Part shown: in pieces, positions 49,995-57,225 of the stretch
Numbering within the stretch: the stretch's first letter is position 1
How the letters are laid out: each line of letters opens with the position of its first letter
DNA from: Pseudomonas sp. GD04019
GTDB lineage: Bacteria; Pseudomonadota; Gammaproteobacteria; Pseudomonadales; Pseudomonadaceae
DNA: 64,000 bases
Direction: 5' to 3'
Assembly (NCBI RefSeq): GCF_029837695.1
Contig: NZ_JAOEEA010000002.1
Location: forward strand, 310,001 to 374,000
Position numbers and translations under genes: made by a program
Notes under the pieces: generated by a model
Databases searched by the model: none
The model's input: only the letters and a program-made list of their open reading frames with translations
What the model was told of the DNA's origin: nothing

Positions 49995-50900
49995 ATGAAA
50001 AATATCAAGAGTATGGATCTCAACTTGCTCAAGGCGCTGGACGCATTGTTAGACGAACGCAATGTGACACGGGCGGCGGCCCGTCTGGGACTAACCCAGC
50101 CGGCCTTGAGTGGCATGCTGACGCGGTTGCGCGAGAGCTTCGGTGACCCGCTTTTCGCGCGCTCGCAGCGGGGTATCGTTCCAACGCAGCGGGCGCTGGA
50201 TCTAGGGATGCCTGTCAAGCAGGTGCTCGCCGAAATCGACGCGCTGCTCCAGCCACCTTCCTTCAATCCGGCCACCGCACAACTGACCTTCTCCATCGCC
50301 GCGACGGACTATGCGCTGCGTGCCGTTGCTGTCCCATTTCTATCGGCACTTAAACGGCACGCACCGCGTGTACGAGTCTCATTAGTGCCAGTCGAGAGCG
50401 GGCAGCTACAGAACCAGCTTGAGCGCGGTCAGATCGATTTAGCCCTCCTGACGCCAGAGATCACTCCGCCAAATCTGCATGCCCGAGAGCTGTTCAAGGA
50501 ACACTATGTGTGTGTCCTGCGGGAAGACCATCCTGCGGCTATGGGGCGCAAGCTGACCGTTAAACAGTTCTGTGCTCTCGACCATGCGCTTGTTTCCTAC
50601 GATGGTGGAGGTTTCCGCGGCGTCACCGACGATGCGCTAGAACAGTTGGGCAAACGACGCAGCGTCACACTGTCGGTCAAGAGCTTTCTGATCTTGCCAG
50701 ACATCCTGCGTGCCAGTGACATGGTTGCGATCTTGCCGAGCCGCTTGGTCGCCGGTATGGACAAGCTGGCTATCTCCCTGCCGCCGGTGAAGATACCGGG
50801 GTTCACCAAGACGGCTGCTTGGCACGAACGCACCCATCACGATCCAGCACATCGCTGGATACGAGCACTGCTGTTCACTTCCTGTGCTAACAACAAGTAG
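49995..50900 (+). CDS. LysR-family regulator, NodD-like branch
   Basis: The 301-residue transcription factor has an N-terminal winged helix (MDLNLLKALDALLDERNVTR, then LTQPALSGMLTRLRESFGDP) of the NodD/LinR/DntR-like branch. A periplasmic-binding-like effector domain fills residues 95-295. Start: the ATG at 49995 has GGAAT 8 bases upstream, while 49971 overlaps the operator. It probably represses itself and activates the SRPBCC gene through matching sites (49958, 51040). The effector is unknown; aromatic compounds are typical for the branch. Confidence 0.87.
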   Translation: MKNIKSMDLNLLKALDALLDERNVTRAAARLGLTQPALSGMLTRLRESFGDPLFARSQRGIVPTQRALDLGMPVKQVLAEIDALLQPPSFNPATAQLTFSIAATDYALRAVAVPFLSALKRHAPRVRVSLVPVESGQLQNQLERGQIDLALLTPEITPPNLHARELFKEHYVCVLREDHPAAMGRKLTVKQFCALDHALVSYDGGGFRGVTDDALEQLGKRRSVTLSVKSFLILPDILRASDMVAILPSRLVAGMDKLAISLPPVKIPGFTKTAAWHERTHHDPAHRWIRALLFTSCANNK

Positions 50901-51039
50901 GCAAGATCGCTCCTATCGTCATGCTCAGCACAACTCTACCTCGCACTACAAATAAGCAATCAGTCGGCTCAATTGGAGACGCGCCCTTTCGTAGCGCCGC
51001 TGCGAGATAGCCTAGTCGGTGGATGGCAGAACCTAGGCC
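50901..51039. other. Intergenic region after the first LysR gene
   Basis: No gene is supported. The segment is more AT-rich than the core genome and leads into the palindromic operator at 51040. Confidence 0.4.
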
Positions 51040-51064
51040 TTGATATCATATTTTATGATATCAA
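51040..51064 (+). promoter_or_regulatory. Palindromic LysR operator upstream of the SRPBCC gene
   Basis: Perfect 10-base arms TTGATATCAT and ATGATATCAA surround ATTTT. The centre ATCATATTTTATGAT is again ATC-N9-GAT. It lies 118 bases before the SRPBCC ATG, in an AT-rich stretch. The near match to the site upstream of the LysR gene suggests a regulator-target pair. Confidence 0.7.
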
Positions 51065-51181
51065 AAATAGAAACTTAGGATTTCACTTATTGCAGATGGA
51101 GGCTCATGATTTGCTCCATGACCACTTGAATGACGCAGCCACCCCTGTTGCGTCATCGACATTTTGTGAAGGAGCTTCGAT

Positions 51182-51712
51182 ATGAGCAAGCAACAGAACG
51201 CCATCCTCTGGCCCGAAGGCTACACGCCGGGCTTTACTGAGAATTTCGCCTCCAATGAGATCATCGCCGCCGGCTTGAGCGCGGCCGACGTATGGCCTCT
51301 ACTCGTCACACCATCGCTGTGGCCAAGCTACTACGCCAACTCGGCTAACGTGTGCTTTCATGACGGCAAAGGCCCGGTACTGGCCGACGGCGATCGGTTT
51401 TACTTCGAGACCTTCGGCTTCCCGGTAGAGGGGCAGTGCAACGAATACGTGCCACCTGCGGATGGGCAACCCGGCCGCGTGGCCTGGCACGGCTGGTCCG
51501 GCGAGGAAGGCACAGATACGCGCCTGGATGTGCATCACGCCTGGCTGGTTGAGAACCTGGACGGCAGGCGCGTGCGCATCCTCACGCAGGAAACTCAGAA
51601 GGGCAAACCGGCCGAGGAGCTGCACAACGCCAAACCCAACCCGATGATCAACGGCCATCAGGACTGGCTCGACAGCTTGGTCGAGGCAGCGCGCAAAGCC
51701 AAGCAGGCGTAG
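51182..51712 (+). CDS. SRPBCC-fold protein (polyketide cyclase/START-like)
   Basis: This 176-residue cytoplasmic protein has the SRPBCC layout: a basic-hydrophobic N-terminal strand (ENFASNEIIAAGLSAADVWP), helix LLVTPSLWPSYYANSANVCF, a central beta sheet with GRVAWHGWSGEEGTDTRLD and a C-terminal helix (NGHQDWLDSLVEAARKAKQA). Such folds bind hydrophobic ligands. GGAG lies 7 bases upstream of the ATG (AAGGAGCTTCGAT). It is the likely target of the upstream LysR. No specific ligand can be named. Confidence 0.85.
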   Translation: MSKQQNAILWPEGYTPGFTENFASNEIIAAGLSAADVWPLLVTPSLWPSYYANSANVCFHDGKGPVLADGDRFYFETFGFPVEGQCNEYVPPADGQPGRVAWHGWSGEEGTDTRLDVHHAWLVENLDGRRVRILTQETQKGKPAEELHNAKPNPMINGHQDWLDSLVEAARKAKQA

Positions 51713-51756
51713 TGGTCTCCGGCCGCTTGATCCCAAGCGTCTGAACGGAGAAAACC

Positions 51757-51993
51757 ATGATGAGAACTCCCCTCAGGATTCTGCTGGTCCTGACTTCGCA
51801 GGCAACGATGGGCGACGAACTGCTCAACCGCGAATGGTTCCGCAGTCGGACCGAAGCGAAGGTGCTGATCGAACGTTGGCGACAGTTCTACAACGAGCAG
51901 CGGCCGCATAGCGCGCATGCTTACAAACCGCCGGCGACGATCCGGCGCAACTGGATCCAATCCGATAGCATCCCCTCCGAACTCACTGCCTGA
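51757..51993 (+). pseudogene. Fusion scar: DJ-1-like gene start joined to an IS3-family transposase tail
   Basis: An open frame of 78 codons joins two unrelated remnants. The first 18 codons (MMRTPLRILLVLTSQATMG) look like the start of a DJ-1/PfpI amidotransferase-like protein. From DELLNREWFRSRTEAKVL to KPPATIRRNW the sequence is the C-terminal end of an IS3-family (IS407-like) integrase-type transposase. The join is near 51805. The rest of both genes is missing, so neither works. An insertion sequence probably entered the DJ-1-like gene and later deletion left this end. Confidence 0.75.
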
Positions 51994-52221
51994 CTGGCTA
52001 CAAAGTTCGTACTCAGGTCACCTTGGCGCAGGCACTGAAGGTGGAGCCACCCGGAATGGGTGCTCCCACCGCCTTACGCGCACTGGCTCGAACTCTCCCG
52101 AGGCGCCGGCAAGCTCGTCACATAGCGACTAGAGAGAGGAGGTGACCGTACGAGTTCCCAGCGCCCGATCCACTCTGGGAGCTGGGTCGCCTAGCGACTA
52201 CGCTACCAATGGAGCTAGCGA
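51994..52221. other. Non-coding scar between the IS3 remnant and sugE
   Basis: No gene is supported. An imperfect hairpin at 52040-52070 (GGTGGAGCCACCC against GGGTGCTCCCACC) and a repeated TAGCGACTA (about 52126 and 52192) are visible. They may be remnants of IS or integration ends. Confidence 0.4.
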
Positions 52222-52539
52222 TCAACTCGATAACTTGAGCGTGATAACGCCCAGGATGATCAACGCCACGCCAAGGTATCGCATCAGGGAGGTTGGGTCG
52301 CCATAGAAATGAATTCCGACTAAGAAAGTTCCCGCCGCTCCGATACCCGTCCACACCGCATAAGCAGTCCCAATCGGTATCTGACGCTGAGCAAGCCATA
52401 GGAAGGCGCCGCTAATTGTCATGAAAGAGACGGCTACTGCGACCCCACTCCAACGCGATGTTGGCTCTTGCGCCATTTTCAGCCCGACCGGCCATCCGAT
52501 TTCAAACAATCCAGCCAAAACAAGATAGATCCAACCCAT
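52222..52539 (-). CDS. sugE: SugE/Gdx-type small multidrug resistance exporter
   Basis: This four-helix dimeric exporter of the Gdx (SugE) branch exports guanidinium in characterised members and some quaternary ammonium compounds. The 105 residues start MGWIYLVLAGLFEIGW with the essential Glu13. The Gdx-type sequence QRQIPIGTAYAVWTGIGAAG is also present. The ending ITLKLSS is normal. It lies alone in the accessory region. A guanidine riboswitch, frequent upstream of Gdx genes, was not seen. Confidence 0.92.
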   Translation of the reverse strand: MGWIYLVLAGLFEIGWPVGLKMAQEPTSRWSGVAVAVSFMTISGAFLWLAQRQIPIGTAYAVWTGIGAAGTFLVGIHFYGDPTSLMRYLGVALIILGVITLKLSS

Positions 52540-52565
52540 TGCGATTCTCCTTCAAATTTTTCATA

Positions 52566-52587
52566 TCCGGCATACATACTCCGGCAT
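52566..52587 (-). promoter_or_regulatory. Direct repeat upstream of sugE
   Basis: TCCGGCAT occurs twice, 14 bases apart start to start (52566-52573 and 52580-52587), 27 bases before the sugE start on the minus strand. The spacing is short for a two-turn operator, so this is a weak candidate regulatory site. Confidence 0.3.
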
Positions 52588-52597
52588 GACCACCAGC

Positions 52598-52861
52598 TTA
52601 GAACTTCGGCGGCTCTTTAGGCGTGGTGTGGGGCACATCGCCATCTTCGTAAAAGCGCTTTCGCGTAGCCTCGGCAACCCGGTTACATAGTTGGTCGCCC
52701 AGCATTGGTCGATCCAACTTGCATTGCTTGCGCAACTCTTTCAGACGCTCAGGATTGAGCGCTAATTCATCGACTGTCGGAAGGTTGGCTTTATCTGGTT
52801 TCCCAGATGGGCTGCAGGCTGCCAATGTCGAGGAAAGCAATATGAGAGCAATCTTCTTCAT
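52598..52861 (-). CDS. EexN-type entry-exclusion lipoprotein
   Basis: The 87-residue protein has a lipobox TLAACSPSG with Cys16. An ungapped block aligned with the TrbK-alt protein at 41961 shares RLKxLRxQCxxDR, then GxxxC, then AEAxRxRF. It fits the EexN/TrbK family that blocks entry of like elements. It is far from the trb cluster, between sugE and a LysR gene. Both Cys in the block are kept. Confidence 0.82.
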   Translation of the reverse strand: MKKIALILLSSTLAACSPSGKPDKANLPTVDELALNPERLKELRKQCKLDRPMLGDQLCNRVAEATRKRFYEDGDVPHTTPKEPPKF

Positions 52862-52893
52862 GGTTAATTTTCTTTGGGAGATTGTGTGATGGT

Positions 52894-53799
52894 TTACCGC
52901 CGACCTTTGGCATCTGGAGATTTGATCGAATGAACGCGTTCCATGAAGCGAGTCAGCATTTCTGACGGCTCGCTGGCCGGCCGTAGTAGATAGGTCGTGA
53001 GCATTGGCGAACGTCCAGTCAGCGGCCGTGCGACCACCCCCTGTTCCCTGCTGGCTGTGATATGCGCGCCTCCTGTGAGGCCTAGTGCAAGTCCCGCCGA
53101 AACCAGGACCATCATTAGATCGCTGGAAGTCACGCGTTCGGCAATCAGTGGCTCTATGTCCACGCGACGTAGCACCCGTTCAACTTGCCGAGCATGGCCC
53201 TCACACGCCACCGCGTCGCAGAGCACCAGCGGATACCGCAACAGCTCTTCTAGGGGAATCTGTTTGTGGGATAGCAAGGGGTGCCGTGCGGGCACAGCTA
53301 CCATCAGAGGGTCACTCCACACCGGCACGGCGATGATGCCTTCGCCGACTTCATCCGATTGAGCGAAGCCGAGATCGTACAGTTCGCCACACAATCCCTT
53401 GATTTGCTGTGCCAAAGGCACCTCGAAGAAGCGAACTTCCACTTCCGGCTCTTCCTGCCGGCAGAGCGCCAACAACGCAGGCAGGCGCGATGGCGTGATT
53501 CCATCAGACAATGCAATACGGAGCTGGCAATGAAAGCCATTGGCTGCGGCGTTCACACTGTCGCGCGCCTGCTGCAAAGCTGCGAAGACACGCGGCACGC
53601 TCTCAAAGAAGAGCCTGCCCGCACGAGTCAAGCGGGTGCTCCGAGTGGTTCTCGCAAATAGCGCTACGCCCAACTCTTCCTCAAGTTCCTTGATGGCGCG
53701 CGACAGCGGCGATGTCTCTATGTGGAGGCGCTCTGCGGCTCGGGCAAAGTGCAGCTCCTCTGCCACCGCCAGAAAGTAGCGCAGGTGTCGAATTTCCAT
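52894..53799 (-). CDS. LysR-family regulator
   Basis: This 301-residue protein begins MEIRHLRYFLAVAEELHFAR with helix-turn-helix ERLHIETSPLSRAIKELEEELG, a LysR N-terminus close to the BenM/CatR type in style. The effector domain ends around HSIKSPDAKGRR. The ATG at 53799 gives the standard LysR start; the longer frame adds six residues. No obvious divergent partner exists: upstream on the same strand is the efflux channel gene, downstream the EexN gene. Confidence 0.9.
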   Translation of the reverse strand: MEIRHLRYFLAVAEELHFARAAERLHIETSPLSRAIKELEEELGVALFARTTRSTRLTRAGRLFFESVPRVFAALQQARDSVNAAANGFHCQLRIALSDGITPSRLPALLALCRQEEPEVEVRFFEVPLAQQIKGLCGELYDLGFAQSDEVGEGIIAVPVWSDPLMVAVPARHPLLSHKQIPLEELLRYPLVLCDAVACEGHARQVERVLRRVDIEPLIAERVTSSDLMMVLVSAGLALGLTGGAHITASREQGVVARPLTGRSPMLTTYLLRPASEPSEMLTRFMERVHSIKSPDAKGRR

Positions 53800-53892
53800 G
53801 TTCGCATTCCTCATCACTCAGGCCTCACCACCTTCGCCTTGCGTCACGCTATTTAGCTAGCCTTCGCAAGCTGCTCCAGCATGTTTCTGCGA

Positions 53893-55296
53893 TCAAACAG
53901 GAGAGCCGGATAATGCTTTTGCCAGGACGCCCCATTGCATGGCTGTCTCGGCCCGCGTGCGGATCAGCGAAGCCTGCGCTGACAGCACCCCGGCCTCAGC
54001 CTCGGCCACCACCGTGGCGTCCACTTGTCCCGCCTCGAACAGACGTCGGCTGCGATCGAGCTGACGCTCCGCGACTGCGACACCCTCGGCCTGATGCTCC
54101 AGTGCTGCGTGCTGCGTATGCCAACCGAGATATGCGTTCTCTACGTCCTGCAAAGCACTCAACAAAGTGCGCTCGAACTCCGCACGGGCAGCTCGGCTGC
54201 GCGCCTCTCCGGTCTCGATGCCGGCACGGATCGCGCCACCATCGAAGATCGGCAACGACACCCCGGCCCCAAGTGAAAAAATGTTTCCAGTGATGCGGGT
54301 TCCCACACTCTCTACGCGCTGCCGTCCGCCGCTCAGGTCCAACACCAGCCTGGGGAAGCGTTCGCCTTCGGCTGCGTTCCAGCGCGCGGTTTCGGCGGCG
54401 AACTTCGCTTCGGCGGCGCGCACGTCGGGCCGCTCACTCAGCAGGTCCGCAGGTATGCGTGTCGGTGTCCAGTCCGGGACGGCGAGCGACGCAAGAGTTG
54501 GGGAAGCTGCAGGCGCTCCGGGCGTTTGTCCCACTAGTACATCGAGTGCATGCGTCGCCTCGCCGCGCGCACGCCGCAGTTGCTCTTGCTCCACGCGCAG
54601 TGCGACGACGCCGGCGCGGGTACGCTCGATGTCGAAGCCGGTAGCTTGTCCGGCCTCGAACTTCCGTTGCATCAGCAAGACGAGTCGTTCTGCGGATGCC
54701 AGCCGCGCCGCGGCTAGCGCTTCGAGCTCACTGGCTTGGCGCTGCTGCACAGCCGCCGACACTGTTTCAAACGCGACCTGCCACCGCGTGGCAACCCACG
54801 CTTGTTCGGCTGCCACCGCATCCAGGCGCGCACCTTCTGCTGCCTGCGAAAGCCGTCCCGACAGGTCTGCCTCCCACGATGCGGACAACGTGGCGCGGCC
54901 ATCATTGCCGATTGCAACGTTCTCTGAATAGTCGCGTCCTCGAGTTGCCTGCGTGCCCGCGGACAACGAGGGGAGCAGGGAGGCCCGTGCTCGCCGCGTG
55001 GCGGCCGATGCCTCGTCCACGCGCGCTCGCGCAATCGTCAGTTCGGTATTGCGCTCCAGCGCCGCCCGGACCAAGGCATTGAGGTGCGGATCGCCGTAGG
55101 CCGTCCACCAATCGACGGGAAGAGTACGGCGGGACGATTTGTCCAAGATGCCTTCACCTCCCTCTTCATTTGAGAAATGGGCCGGTACATCCAGGCGAGG
55201 TGGATCGGCAGAGTGCGGGGCATGGCTGCAGGCCGCAAGAAGCAGTAGCGGAGAAATCATGGCAATGAGGCGATAGCGTTCAAGAATTTGAGACAT
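53893..55296 (-). CDS. Outer membrane efflux channel (OprM/NodT family)
   Basis: This TolC-like lipoprotein forms the exit duct of an RND pump. The 467 residues start with a lipobox LLLLAACSHAP (Cys23). Two OEP repeats are seen: LVRAALERNTELTIARARVD in the first, and RPDVRAAEAKFAAETARWNA in the second with LSLPIFDGG-like GVSLPIFDGGAIRAGI. The usual WW-region VDWWTAYGDPHLNALV is present. The ATG at 55296 is divergent from tetR; the longer frame crosses the tetR promoter. It is the partner of the adaptor and pump on the other strand. Confidence 0.94.
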   Translation of the reverse strand: MSQILERYRLIAMISPLLLLAACSHAPHSADPPRLDVPAHFSNEEGGEGILDKSSRRTLPVDWWTAYGDPHLNALVRAALERNTELTIARARVDEASAATRRARASLLPSLSAGTQATRGRDYSENVAIGNDGRATLSASWEADLSGRLSQAAEGARLDAVAAEQAWVATRWQVAFETVSAAVQQRQASELEALAAARLASAERLVLLMQRKFEAGQATGFDIERTRAGVVALRVEQEQLRRARGEATHALDVLVGQTPGAPAASPTLASLAVPDWTPTRIPADLLSERPDVRAAEAKFAAETARWNAAEGERFPRLVLDLSGGRQRVESVGTRITGNIFSLGAGVSLPIFDGGAIRAGIETGEARSRAARAEFERTLLSALQDVENAYLGWHTQHAALEHQAEGVAVAERQLDRSRRLFEAGQVDATVVAEAEAGVLSAQASLIRTRAETAMQWGVLAKALSGSPV

Positions 55297-55323
55297 GGCA
55301 GCTCCTTGCGCTCCGAAAAAGTC

Positions 55324-55369
55324 TTGACGGACTGTTGTATGGCTTCTACTATACCGTCTGGACTGTATA
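55324..55369 (+). promoter_or_regulatory. TetR promoter with palindromic operator
   Basis: TTGACG (55324-55329) and TACTAT (55347-55352) form a promoter with 17-base spacing. Overlapping and following the -10 is a 20-base imperfect palindrome TATACCGTCTGGACTGTATA (55350-55369), 16 of 20 positions symmetric. It lies between divergent tetR and efflux channel genes, as expected for a TetR operator. Confidence 0.65.
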
Positions 55370-55396
55370 TGACTCAAGCTTTTTTGGAGCACGACC

Positions 55397-56038
55397 ATGC
55401 CGCCCCGCGCGAAAACAAAGTTGCCCCCCCCGTCCACTGCCCATAGCAGCGCCGATGCGCAGCCCGGCCTCCAGCAAGGAGCCCAGCGAACTCGCGACCG
55501 CATCCTGCAGGCCGCCCGCGAACTGGTGCTGGAGGAAGGTGCCAGTCGCTTGACACTGGACGCCGTCGTTGTGCGGGCCGGGTTGAGCAAAGGGGCGTTT
55601 CTCTATCACTTCAAGACCAAACGCGATTTGTTCGTGACACTGATCGACGAGATGATCCGGGCGTTCGACGCGGTACAAGCCAATCACGAGCGCAGGTTTG
55701 CCGGAGATCCGGACCCCTGGCTGTCGAGCCAGGTGGAAGCGATGCCCGACGACGAGATGCAGAAGATGGGCGCAGCGCTGCTCGCGGCAGCTGCGGAAGA
55801 TCCAACACTTCTCGACCCACTGCGCGAGTGGTACCGCGTGCAGTACGAACGCGTGCGTCGATCCCCGCGTGGCACCGAGACCGCGGCACTCATCATGCTG
55901 GCATTGGATGGCGCCCTGTTCGCCGATCTTCTGGGTTTGCCAATACTCGCACCCGCAGAGCGGCGGCATTTCTTTCGGGCGCTCCAGGATCTCGCCTCGG
56001 GCCATCTCGAACTTGTCCCGGCAAAAGGACGCACATGA
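55397..56038 (+). CDS. TetR-family regulator of the efflux operon
   Basis: The 213-residue repressor has an N-terminal extension (about 28 residues, Pro/Ala-rich). The TetR winged helix follows (RDRILQAARELVLEEGASRL, then DAVVVRAGLSKGAFLYHFK). A C-terminal ligand domain with FADLLGLPILAPAERRHFF follows. It likely represses its own operon and the divergent channel gene through the palindrome at 55350. Its TGA overlaps the adaptor ATG (ATGA). Confidence 0.9.
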   Translation: MPPRAKTKLPPPSTAHSSADAQPGLQQGAQRTRDRILQAARELVLEEGASRLTLDAVVVRAGLSKGAFLYHFKTKRDLFVTLIDEMIRAFDAVQANHERRFAGDPDPWLSSQVEAMPDDEMQKMGAALLAAAAEDPTLLDPLREWYRVQYERVRRSPRGTETAALIMLALDGALFADLLGLPILAPAERRHFFRALQDLASGHLELVPAKGRT

Positions 56039-57201
56039 GTCGCGTCCGTAGCGGTGTCATGACCGCGTGCGCACCGCGCTCCTTGGCGGTTGCTTGCACA
56101 CTATCCATTTCGACTCTGCTCTCAGGGTGCGGAAACTCGCAATCCACCGTATCCGAGCCTCCGCGCGCAGTGAAGCTCGCCGCCGCGCAGTCGGATCTCC
56201 CGCATAGCTCTCGCATCGAATTGACTGGCTCGGCGCGAGCAACCGAGCGCAGCATCCTAGGATTTGAAACAGGAGGACGGATCGCCAAGTTGAACGTCGA
56301 CGTGGGTGAACGGTTCTCCCGCGGCCAAGTCCTGGCAGAACTTGATGCGCAACCTGACCGGCTTCGCGTGACACAAGCGCAAGCATCCCTGGCGGCCGCC
56401 GAAGCCGGCCTGATGGATCGACGTGTACAGACAGATCAACAGCGCCGGTTGCTCGAAAGCGAAGTCATCTCCCCTGCTGCGTTCGAGAGCGCGAAGGCGC
56501 AGCTAGCGGTCGCAGAGGGTCAAGCGCGCACTGCCAAGGCGGCGCTTGGCCTGGCCGAACGAGCACAACGTGGCACGATGATCGTCGCTCCTTTCGATGG
56601 TGTCGTGGCGGAAAAGCTGGCTTTGGCGTTCACCGACATTGCTGCTGGTGCGCCGGTATTTCAGGTCGACGGCGTGCGCAGTGGCACTGAGATCATCGCG
56701 AACGCGTCTACTACACAGGCACCTCACATAGATGTCGGCCAACGCGCAGAACTGAGCTGGAGCGGAGCCGAACAACCAATCCGAGCGGTGGTACGTCGTG
56801 TCGGTCTGCGCGCCGAAAATGGCTCGCTCCTACCCGTGGTGCTAGTGCCTGAAGATAACGCGCAAGCGCGCGCACTTCGGCCAGGTATTCCCGTACAGGT
56901 CGTGCTCGACGCACCTGCGGCAACCTCCAAGACCTCTCGGCCCGAGACTGTATCCATACCTTATGCCTCGCTGGTGCTCGGCACGAAGCCGGGCGAGGCT
57001 TCCGTCTTCGTCTACACCCCTGAAGATAAGAAGGTGCACCGTCGCGCGGTGCGCTTCACGCCGGTACAGGAAGGAGACAGCGCGCGCGTCCTCGCTGGAC
57101 TCAAGCCCGGCGAGACGGTGGTTGCCGCCGGAGGAGGATGGCTCACCGATGGACAGCCAGTGACACCACTGGAAGCCACCACTCAATTGACCAAGCGCTA
57201 A
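56035..57201 (+). CDS. Periplasmic adaptor lipoprotein of the RND pump
   Basis: This HlyD/AcrA-type membrane fusion protein bridges the RND pump and the outer-membrane channel. The 388 residues have a signal with lipobox STLLSGCGN (Cys32). A biotinyl-lipoyl half (LNVDVGERFSRGQVLAELDA), an alpha-hairpin (about residues 120-180) and the second lipoyl half and beta-barrel (MIVAPFDGVVAEKLALAFTD) follow. It is coupled to tetR by a 4-base overlap, and the pump gene follows 24 bases later. Confidence 0.93.
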   Translation: MSRVRSGVMTACAPRSLAVACTLSISTLLSGCGNSQSTVSEPPRAVKLAAAQSDLPHSSRIELTGSARATERSILGFETGGRIAKLNVDVGERFSRGQVLAELDAQPDRLRVTQAQASLAAAEAGLMDRRVQTDQQRRLLESEVISPAAFESAKAQLAVAEGQARTAKAALGLAERAQRGTMIVAPFDGVVAEKLALAFTDIAAGAPVFQVDGVRSGTEIIANASTTQAPHIDVGQRAELSWSGAEQPIRAVVRRVGLRAENGSLLPVVLVPEDNAQARALRPGIPVQVVLDAPAATSKTSRPETVSIPYASLVLGTKPGEASVFVYTPEDKKVHRRAVRFTPVQEGDSARVLAGLKPGETVVAAGGGWLTDGQPVTPLEATTQLTKR

Positions 57202-57225
57202 CGCGATCCACCAGGTTACTTCATC

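Noticed and set aside
52100..52221. tRNA-like short dyads before sugE
   Set aside because: No cloverleaf with an anticodon stem and a TTCRA-type T loop could be drawn; only short repeats are present.
52540..52600. Guanidine riboswitch upstream of sugE
   Set aside because: The space between sugE and the EexN-type gene is about 58 bases, too short, and the conserved ACGR-type motifs are missing.
55297..55590. N-terminal extension of the efflux channel gene
   Set aside because: The frame is open to 55590 but runs antisense through the tetR gene and its promoter. The lipobox leader starts at 55296.
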